From Zopfochytrium polystomum (Eukaryota > Chytridiomycota > Chytridiomycetes > Chytridiales > Chytridiaceae): 25,725 nt of DNA. The stretch spans positions 1 to 25,725 of the forward strand of contig JAIVFJ010000549.1 of the NCBI GenBank assembly GCA_025765615.1, written 5' to 3'. Of this stretch, positions 8,416 through 16,900 are shown one piece after another. Each line of letters opens with the position of its first letter. Positions within the stretch are counted from its first letter, which is position 1. A program made the translations under genes and the position numbers. Under the pieces are notes generated by a model. That model was given only the letters and a program-made list of their open reading frames with translations. It did no database searches and had not been told where the DNA came from.

Positions 8416-10600
8416 TTTTCAACGGGATTTATTCGCTCCAACCCCCCCCGAGGGAAAGGGTGAGGAATCTGCAACTTTGAAAGTTAAAAAATGCGTACAT
8501 ATGAAATAGGAGAAACATGTCCAGAGCCAAGAAAGAGGTGCCAAGTAGAGAATCAAAAGGCAGACGAGAGGAACAAAGGACAGCAACTAGGTCAAAAAGA
8601 AAAAGAGGAGAGGATCCACAGAGATGAGATGAGATTTAACAACAAGAAAACAAATAGATAACAAATGAGGTTCAAAGGACTGCACCTGAAACACTGCACA
8701 AACTGTCACCCAGTTCCAGCCTCCTCCTCTGAATCAGAGTCCACATGCCCATTGCCGTCCACTGTCCCCTCAACACCCTCAGTTTCCTTCTTCTTCCACT
8801 TCTCCCTTGACTCGCGCCACTGTTTGTTCCGTACTGGATCATAGGTGGTGATGATGACCGACCTTGCAAGCTTGCGCACCCTGGCTGCTGCCATCCGTTC
8901 CTGAATGCTCATATCCTGCCGGTCCACACGACCTGCCGCCACCACGACCTCTGCCTCCTCTGCTGCTGTTGTCTCTGAAGCATCAGTGAAATTCGCAAGT
9001 CCTCCACACTCAATGCGCATCTGCATGATCATTCTGGCCAGCTTCATTCCCATCTTCTTGGAGGCAATGCGAGTCTCCTTAGAGATCTTGTCCTCAGCTT
9101 TGGCACTGTAGGGGGCCCAAAAGACCAGCGACCTTAGGCCCAAATCCACTGCTGAAATGTTCAAATCCTGTTGCTCTGCAGTGGGAATCAACTCAGGATG
9201 CAGCCTCTCCAGCCTGTCCTTAACACCTGAACACTCCAAAACGTGCCTCCTAGTGCATTTCTCTGCGCAGTCAGCCCTCGCACACTGTTGGTGAAATGCT
9301 ACCATCCCAGCCATCCACATCAGCAGGTGTCTGAGCCACTTCCTGTTAAATGCTGCACCAGATCGAATAACTTGGCATGGCCCCATGTATGAGGGCACCT
9401 CCAAAGCCCGTGCCACCCCCGTAGGGGAGGATTTCTGCTGGCACCTCACCAAAGCGCGCTTGTGCATTGCCAGCATGTCTGCAGACTCAATGTTCTTTGT
9501 TCTCACTACCGGCAACTCAATGTCATGAGCCTTGGTTGTGGGGAGCACAAGTGGCAACTCCACAAAGGAGGGCCGCCTCACAGAGTCCAAAAAATCCTGA
9601 ATACCCATATAGTCAAGCGAGAACTTTGTCAAGGACTGTCCCACAGAGGCCCCTGAAGCAATCTTTTCCACCATATGCCTGTACATCTGAGCTGTTGTGT
9701 TGCGAGCATCCTGAATGTGGTGCAGTCTGAAAAAGTATCTGGCATTCAGCATCTTGTTCCTGGCTGCCACAGGGACCACTCCAAACATCAGATGCAGGGC
9801 CGCCCCTGAGGAGGTCTTCCCCAGTGACAGCGCCTGCCGCAGGCACTTGTCCTGCAACTTCTGCGCATCTTTCAGCTGTGTATGAGTCAGGGGGCGCAGT
9901 GCAAACCCATACTCCATCATAGGTCTCAGGAAACACATGTAAACCCTGTAAGAGCTCACGGGCCTGAAGCCCCAGCCGTTGAAACCCCGAGCAGCCAAAA
10001 AGGCCAGCATCTTTTCTGTTTTCCTCAGTCTCATGGCCAGCGAGGCCTCAAAGTCAATACCCCTGCAGGTGCGCACAAGACCCAACTGGGTAGTAGACTC
10101 CTCCTGGGGAATCTCCACTCCATTCATCTTCAACTTCAAATTCTTCTTGGCTGAAACTGCAACACACTTTTTGGCAGCAAATGTCATCCCGCGCTTAAGG
10201 GACCACTCATGCACCTTGTCGAGCATTCTCTGAAGTACTGTCGCATCCTTAGCAAAGACAGAGGAGTCATCAGCAAAGAGCAGTGAGTTTAGCGAGGTTG
10301 CATTAAATGTCAGCATGTGGTCCCTGAAAGACATGGCCAATGTCTGAGGCAAGGAGTTGATGGCAACATTGAACAGCATGGGTGACAGGACTGTGCCTTG
10401 GAGAAATCCTCTTGTCACTTGGATCTGAGCAGACTTGTTCCCAAGTACCAGCAGCTGGCATGCATTGAAATCAAACAAAGATCTGAGGATCGGCAGCAGT
10501 TGGGTCCTTGTAAAGTCACGACTCTTGTCATTCTTGGCAAACCAGATGGAGTCCCACACCAGACTCCTGTTTGTGCAGTCATACGCAGCCTTAATGTCCA
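8416..10600 (-). mobile_element. Telomere-targeted LINE copy C, divergent subfamily (5'-truncated)
   Basis: This third LINE copy has the same orientation as A and B. Its 3' UTR (8416-8705, about 290 bp) ends like that of copy B. Its protein is related to B along its whole length but clearly diverged (for example MDIKAAYDCTNRSLVWDSIW against the B version with NYVWESIW). The 5' end is cut inside RT motif A, at a telomeric tract. Two LINE subfamilies therefore share one insertion target. Confidence 0.88.
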
Positions 10601-10601
10601 C
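8706..10601 (-). CDS. LINE copy C ORF2 C-terminal two thirds: reverse transcriptase and zinc motif
   Basis: A 631-codon frame begins inside RT motif A (DIKAAYD) and runs unbroken to the stop. It contains GFLQGTVLSPMLFN, the catalytic LLFADDSSVFAKD near 10285-10245, MTFAAKKCVAVS, and a thumb with YRVYMCFLRPMMEYGF. The C-terminal zinc motif is CARADCAEKCTRRHVLEC near 9290-9230. It ends with an acidic DSDSEEEAGTG tail. The endonuclease and first RT motifs are missing through 5' truncation, so the fragment is inactive although it has no stop or frameshift. The first base of the frame touches the telomeric tract, so the apparent start is not a real one. Confidence 0.87.
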   Translation of the reverse strand: MDIKAAYDCTNRSLVWDSIWFAKNDKSRDFTRTQLLPILRSLFDFNACQLLVLGNKSAQIQVTRGFLQGTVLSPMLFNVAINSLPQTLAMSFRDHMLTFNATSLNSLLFADDSSVFAKDATVLQRMLDKVHEWSLKRGMTFAAKKCVAVSAKKNLKLKMNGVEIPQEESTTQLGLVRTCRGIDFEASLAMRLRKTEKMLAFLAARGFNGWGFRPVSSYRVYMCFLRPMMEYGFALRPLTHTQLKDAQKLQDKCLRQALSLGKTSSGAALHLMFGVVPVAARNKMLNARYFFRLHHIQDARNTTAQMYRHMVEKIASGASVGQSLTKFSLDYMGIQDFLDSVRRPSFVELPLVLPTTKAHDIELPVVRTKNIESADMLAMHKRALVRCQQKSSPTGVARALEVPSYMGPCQVIRSGAAFNRKWLRHLLMWMAGMVAFHQQCARADCAEKCTRRHVLECSGVKDRLERLHPELIPTAEQQDLNISAVDLGLRSLVFWAPYSAKAEDKISKETRIASKKMGMKLARMIMQMRIECGGLANFTDASETTAAEEAEVVVAAGRVDRQDMSIQERMAAARVRKLARSVIITTYDPVRNKQWRESREKWKKKETEGVEGTVDGNGHVDSDSEEEAGTG

Positions 10602-10620
10602 CTAACCCTAACCTAACCCT
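10601..10620. repeat. Telomeric repeat tract joining LINE copy C to a broken BiP gene
   Basis: CCTAACCCTAACCTAACCCT is about three TTAGGG-type units, one of them a 5-base variant. Copy C's truncated 5' end lies on its left, and BiP coding sequence starts in mid-protein on its right. The C-rich strand reads left to right, so the original chromosome end lay to the left. Confidence 0.87.
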
Positions 10621-11929
10621 GCCTACGGCCTCAACAAGGACGTGGAAGGCGAGCGCAACATCCTCGTCTTCGATCTCGGCGGCGGCACCCTCGACGTCAG
10701 CGTGCTGACGCTGCACCTCGGCGGCGAGGACTTTGACAACCGCCTCGTCGACCACCTCGCCGCGCTGCACCGCGCCGCAACCTGCGCCGACTGCCGCAGC
10801 GACGCGCGCGCCATGGGACGGCTGAAGCGCGAGGCGGAAAAGGCGAAGCGCGCTGTCCTCGCAGAGCGCCGTGCAGGTCGAGCTGGACGCGCTGATGCCG
10901 GGTGGCGGAGGCGGGGACAACGACTTTACGGCCACCGTGACGCGGGCAAAGTTTGAGGAGCTCGGCGCGGACCTGTTTGCTCGGCTTCTGGGGCCCTTGG
11001 AGCGGGTGCTTCGTGACGCCAGGCTGAAGAAGGCGCAGATCGACGAGGTGGTGCTCGTCGGCGGGTCGACGCGGATCCCACGGGTGGTGCGGATGCTCGA
11101 GGACTTTTTCGGCGGGAAGAAGGCCAGCAGGGGAGTCAACCCGGACGAAGCGGTCGCGCTCGGGGCGGCGGTGCAAGCTGGGATTCTGATGGGGATGGAC
11201 GGCAGCGAGAAAATCGTCTTGGTCGACGTGAACCCGCTGACACTGGGCATCGAGACGGTCGGTGGGGCGATGACGAAGCTCATCCCGCGCAACACGCAGG
11301 TTCCGACGAAAAAGTCGCAGACTTCTTCGGCGGCTGCGGACAACCAAGAGACCGTCCTGATAAAGGTGTTTGAAGCCGAGCGTCCGCTCACCAAGGACAA
11401 CAACTTTCTCGGTCGCTTTGAGCTCACCGGCATCCCGCCCGCCCCGCGAGGGGTGCCGCAGATCGAAGTCACCTTTGAGCTTGACGTGAACGGCATCCTG
11501 CGGGTTTCAGCGGGTGACAGAGCCACTGGCAAGTCCGAGTCCATCACTATCAGCAGCAACAAGCTTAGCCTGTCCCAGGACGAAATCGACCGGATGATGC
11601 AGCAGGCTGAAGAGTTTGCAGAGCAGGACAAAATTCTTCGCGACACCATTGACGCCAAGAATGCTCTCGAAGCTTACGTCTACACCGTGGAGCAGCAGGT
11701 GTCGGACGAGGACAAGCTTGGGAGCAAAATTTGTGATAACGACAGGCAAACCATTTTGGACGCAACCAAGAATGCTGTCGAGTGGTTGCGCGGAACATCA
11801 GTCACGAAGGATGAGTTGGACGCGAGGCGGATGGAGTTGGAGAGTATTGTGAACCCAATCCTGTCCAAGATGTACAGTAGTGAACCTTTCCATGAAAGTG
11901 ATGAGGCCTCAGCCCACGACGAGCTGTAA
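10621..11929 (+). pseudogene. Truncated BiP/Kar2 (ER-lumenal Hsp70) pseudogene
   Basis: Coding similarity begins abruptly at [20 protein letters not shown], in the Hsp70 ATPase domain. It continues through [62 protein letters not shown], the substrate-binding signature [17 protein letters not shown], and the helical lid. It ends in HDEL, an ER-retention signal, which identifies BiP/Kar2 rather than cytosolic Hsp70 (which ends EEVD). BiP folds proteins in the ER and regulates the unfolded-protein response. Here the N-terminal third is missing, about 15 residues are lost between VLT and HLGGEDF, and a two-base frame break near 10850 separates two frames (10621-10850 and 10871-11929). The downstream frame is otherwise intact, so decay is recent. 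A functional copy should exist elsewhere. Confidence 0.9.
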
Positions 11930-12678
11930 CTGCGCCATGAGTTTTGCGCCATATTAGCCCTCTTATGCATTTTTGTTCCACTCAAAGAGGAAAATAAAAC
12001 CCTGATTGAAGAGGCTAAGAAATAACAAGAAAATGACTGCGTTAAAAAAAACCGACACACAGCGAATGGTTTCCTAACTAGAATAGAGTATTGCGGATTG
12101 AAGTCCAGTCCTTTTGCCCCACTCAATAAACAAAGAGAAACATCAAGCGCGCCAACTGCTGCAAACCATGTCGCCCTCCAAGTTCAGTGACATTCTTGAA
12201 CCTGTTGTCCAAACACGCTCCGCGAAAAAGGGGAACGAGATCGGAGAAGCCATTCATTCCGTTCTCTCGGCGGAGGGTTGCGCAGAAAGTCAAGTCTGAG
12301 ATAAGAAAAAACGACTATTGACCAAGGCCGGCCACGGATGTAGCGTCGACGCCAGAACAACGAGAAAACTGTTGAGGGTACCTGACTGACGGTAATAGAA
12401 AGGTTGCGAATGTAGCTTCCATCCCTCTTGCGGCACCTGCTGCATATGCAGTGGAAGCATTTGTTGGGCTCATAACCCGAAGGTCAAAAACAATCGAAAT
12501 GTTGTGCTGCTAGTCTAGTTCCAACCTTCTTTTCCAGTTGGCTCCAGCAACCAAGTGCAATTATGAACAAGCTACTTATGCGAGAATCAACTAGCGGGGT
12601 GTTTGTGAACGAGTCTGCGGATTCCCTGGTTTCAGAAGCGAACTTCCATGTTTCCAGAAAAAAATGTAAGTAAGGACC

Positions 12679-12680
<2 letters not shown>

Positions 12681-12718
<38 letters not shown>
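12681..12718. repeat. Poly-T homopolymer run
   Basis: There are thirty-eight consecutive T bases. It could be the tail of an old minus-strand retroposed sequence, but I see no target duplication. The length is prone to assembly error. Confidence 0.8.
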
Positions 12719-12719
<1 letters not shown>

Positions 12720-13303
12720 GGCCAACCTTGACCTGTGACGGGTACTTAACAGAAACCTCTGCCAGGACCTCGACATTAGCACCTTTCTAATGTTCTTTTG
12801 ACCGATCAACACGTTTATCATACTCCTACAGCCATCCACCACCATTCTGGAAAAAATTTCTAAGTGAGGGCCGAAGAAAAAAAAATCGAAAATTCTTTGA
12901 GGCCAAGTTTACCTTGCACAGACCTGAGCCCAGGACGTGAGGGCAGGTCCGGTAAGCAAACCACATGCGTAGAACACGATTCCGGCGCCGAAACGGCGGT
13001 GGACAGCCTCCTCCAAAAGATTTCCTGAGCAGGAGAGTTTTTTGGATCTGGAGTTTTCAGAAAAACCAGCAATATCCCCTGCTTGCCACTAATCAACCCG
13101 CAGGTTTTTTTGCATATTCGGAATCCTCTCGCAATTCTAGCTTAGAGATGTGACGCTTAGAACGTCGTATCACGTCGTCTTTGTGCCAGTGGGAGAGCTC
13201 AAAGTGTGGGTGGTCACTGTGGACTTAGTTTTTTTGGCCCTGGTGGAAAACAATAACAAAATGAAAAAATTGACAAAAAAAAACAATTAGACTTGGCCTC
13301 AAA

Positions 13304-13347
13304 TGAGTCCATATTGAGTCCATATTGAGTCCATATTGAGTCCATAT
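13304..13347. repeat. Tandem repeat, 4 x 11 bp
   Basis: Four copies of TGAGTCCATAT follow each other without gaps. The tract lies between two similar A-rich stretches (13269-13290 and 13391-13412) sharing ATTGAC, a long A run and CAATTA, so a larger unit may be duplicated as well. Confidence 0.9.
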
Positions 13348-13465
13348 GTGTGGACTCAATAGTGAATGAAAACCATAACAAAAACAATAAAATTGACAAA
13401 AAAAAAAACAATTAAGGAGACACAAAATGGACTCATTAATGGGACTTGATAGTGTGGACTTGATA

Positions 13466-13503
13466 GTGGCCCCACTTTCACTAAGTGGCCCCACTTTCAC
13501 TAA
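13466..13503. repeat. Tandem repeat, 2 x 19 bp
   Basis: Two adjacent exact copies of GTGGCCCCACTTTCACTAA occur in the intergenic region downstream of the receptor gene. Confidence 0.88.
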
Positions 13504-13935
13504 GTAGGGCCCATATGGATATGTCTAGGAAAGATATGTGAATGAAAACTTTTTTGGCAATCGACATCACTTCAAACTATATTTCCAAACTGTACAAAAT
13601 ATCTTCAAAAAATATAAAAATTGGAGAGCGAAGGTAACGTAAATAAAATGAAAATATTAAGAAATATTAAAAGATATGGAAGAAATATTAAAAAAAACAT
13701 ACAACGGGAATGATCTCAAAATATATGGAACATATAAGAATCCATTATTTAATAAAAAAGAAGTGATATATCTGGTGTTGCTGACAAAACTATTATTTGT
13801 TATGGAAATTTGCAATAATCTCTCTTTGAAGCAATCACTTAATTTTATTTTCGTCAGACAACACACCGCCTTTTATAAAAGAAGTTAACCCCAAAGCAAA
13901 ATATAGAGGATATCGAGGAGACCGCCATTTTCTGA

Positions 13936-16900
13936 TCAAAATTGTATGACAGAAGAAAAGCCTATACCAAGAATGAAAACATTTTGCCTGGAGAGGAGTT
14001 GCCGCTCACCACGTAATTCAGGTGGAAGCCACAAACAGACTTTTGTGACATCAAAGATGAACCAAACACCATCTTCTATCACAGATTCACTCTGTATATC
14101 AACAATACCTAATTTGTGGTCCCTAACCCTGTGGTCAAATAACTCTACAATAACGAATCTAGTATTGTCAAATGGAACTGTGCCATCGTTAATAGGAACG
14201 AATTTGGCGTTACCTCTGCAGTCGCTGTCCTGACAAATTACGTGCACTAAAATTGTGTGCCAGACTTGGAGCTGTGAGTGTGACATCACTTCCTTCCACA
14301 GGCAGTCCTGTCCTGAGGTTGATGAATATTCTCCTGCCATTTCTGTACCTGTCCCTCAAAACAACAGATTGCCCATCAGGACTGAGTCCAGACATTGTGA
14401 ATGAAAAACTGTCAAGCTTATGCAGCTCCTGGCCAGTGGAAGCATTCCAAATCCTGACTGTGTGGTCATAACTTCCAGACACAACAAACTGACTGTCAGG
14501 GACTGAATGCTGCAGAGTGGACACCACCAGAGTGTCCCTTCAGCTTATGCAGCTCCTGGCCAGTGGAAGCATTCCAAATCCTGACTGTGTGGTCATAACT
14601 TCCAGACACAACAAACTGACTGTCAGGACTGAATGCTGCAGAGTAGACAGAATCAGTGTGTCCCACCAACTTATGCAGCTCCTCGCCAGTGGAAGCATTC
14701 CAAATCCTGACTGTCTCGTCACGACTTCCAGACACAACAAACTGACTGTCAGGACTGAATGCTGCAGAGTGGACTTTCATATTGTGTCCCACCAGCTTAT
14801 GCAGCTCCTGACCAGTGGAAGCATTCCAAATCCTGACTGTCTCGTCATCGTCATCACTTACAGACCCAACAAACGGATTGTAAGGACTGAATGCTGTACC
14901 GTTGTGCTCACTTACAGACACAACAAACTGACTGTCAGGACTGAATGCTGCAGATTTAACATGACCAGAGTGTCCCACCAGATTATGCAGCTCCTGGCCA
15001 GTGGAAGCATTCCAAATCCTGACTGTCTTATCCTCACTTCCAGACACAACAAACTGACGGTCAGGACTGAATGCTGCAGATTTAACATGACCAGAGTGTC
15101 CCTCCAGCGTATGCAGCTCCTGGCCAGTGGAAGCATTCCAAATCCTGACTGTCTTGTCCCGACTTCCAGACACAACAAACTGACAGTCAGGACTGAATGC
15201 TGCAGACCAGACACCACCAGAGTGCCCCTCCAGGTTATGCAGTTCCTGACCAGTGGAAGCATTCCAAATCCTGACTGTCTCGTCCTCACTTCCAGACACA
15301 ACAAACTGACTGTCAGGACTGAATTTCGCAGAGTTGACATCACGAGTGTGTCCCTCCAGCGTATGCAGCTCCTGGCCAGTGGAAGCATTCCAAATCCTGA
15401 CTGTCCAGTCATCACTTACAGACACAACAAACTGGCTGTCAGGACTGAATGCTACAGAGGTGACAATATCAGAGTGTCCCTCCAGCGTATGCAGCTCCTG
15501 GCCAGTGGAAGCATTCCAAATCCTGACTGTCATGTCATAACTTCCAGACACAACAAACTGACAGTCAGGACTGAATGCTACAGAGGAGAGATTATTAGTG
15601 TGTCCCTCCAGCTTATGCAGTTCCTGGCCAGTGGAAGCATTCCAAATCCTGACTTTGTCCCAACTTCCAGACACAACAAACTGACTGTCAGGACTGAATG
15701 CTGCAGAGTGTCCCTCCAGCTTGTGCAGCTCCTGACCAGTGGAAGCATTCCAAATCCTGACTGTACCGTCGTCCTTACTTACAGACACAACAAACTGACT
15801 GTCAGGACTGAATGCTGCAGATAAGGCACCATATAAGTGTCCCTCAAGTGTATGAAGCTCCTGGCCAGTGGAAGCACTCCAAATCCTGACTGTCTTGTCA
15901 GAACTTCCAGACACAACAAACTGACTGTCAGGACTGAATGCTGTAGAGTAGACACCACTAGAGTGTCCCTCCAGCTTATGCAGCTCCTGGCCAGTGGAAG
16001 CACTCCAAATCCTGACTGTCTTGTCAGAACTTCCAGACACAACAAACTGCCCATCAGGACTGAACGCTACAGAGGTGACAATATCAGAGTGTCCCTCAAG
16101 AATATTTAGACAGGAAGGCCAAGATTTTAGTTGCCCCTTCACAACTTTGGGGCACCTTACACTTCCAGGCACATTCTGAACAAATATTTTATAAAACTCA
16201 GAGTCACTAGGGGAGAAGGGTACAGCTGTGAAGTAAACTTGCAACGCAGAAGCCGTAAGTGGAATGAGAAACTTTTGCACGACCCTTTTCATGTCTTCCA
16301 TCAGGCTGTGCAGTTGGTGTGTTTTGTCAAGAAATAGTGTCTGGAGCTTTGTCATGGCGGGAATAACCAAATTGAGTGAATCAAATAAACTGCAGGCTTC
16401 CAAGTAGTGATGTCCGTGTTGCATGAGAAATTTATGCAATTCAGTGGACAGTGTCTGGTCAATCTGAAATAATTTGCTGATGAATGCCACAGGTTTCTTG
16501 TGTGCATGTTCCGTCTGCTGGGCAGCAACTTTTGTTCTGCTGTGCCTCTTGAATAAACTGAAAAATGATTTCTTTCCTTTGGCCTTTTTGTCTTGCTCCA
16601 GGGTCGATGGTTGCTTCTCTTCCACATCAATAGTCTGGTCAGTAGTTTCCACTGAGGAATCAAAACAGTGTTCCCAGAAGTGCTTCACTGCATATCTGAC
16701 ATGCTCAGGGACTCCCTTCTTAACTTTCTCATTAAAATCGGGAATCTCGGAGTGGAAATCTGAGAATGGCAGGTCACACATATTGAATTTCAACTTTTTG
16801 TTCATTGCACGGATGCACAGCCTTGCAAATTCAGAGTGGCTCCTTTCCAGGTCAATCTGAAGAGACAACTTGCATCGCGATGAGCTTGTCAGGTAGTCCT

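Larger units (their letters stand above)
11930..13921. other. AT-rich intergenic region without a recognisable gene
   Basis: An AATAAA lies about 65 bp after the BiP stop. A small ORF at 12114-12299 (inner start MSPSKFSDILEPV) has no recognisable domain and is not called. A 38-nt T run occupies 12681-12718. Sequence around it (near 12650-12740) resembles 12842-12930, suggesting an old duplication of about 190 bp. From 13550 to 13900 the sequence is very AT-rich, and short ORFs there are likely chance. Confidence 0.6.

Noticed and set aside
10591..11658. A 355-codon minus-strand ORF over the BiP pseudogene
   Set aside because: It is the antisense shadow of GC-rich Hsp70 coding sequence; its translation is low complexity and begins across the telomeric junction.
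13304..13347. Possible CRISPR-like regular repeat
   Set aside because: The 11-bp units are directly adjacent without spacers, and the genome is eukaryotic; it is a simple tandem repeat.
13657..13888. Short ORFs of about 70 codons on both strands
   Set aside because: They lie in extremely AT-rich sequence, give low-complexity translations and overlap each other antiparallel.
14517..15824. A 435-codon plus-strand ORF across the WD40 array
   Set aside because: The repeat unit is a multiple of three, so an open antisense frame in one unit stays open in all. The opposite strand has clear NACHT-WD40 coding.
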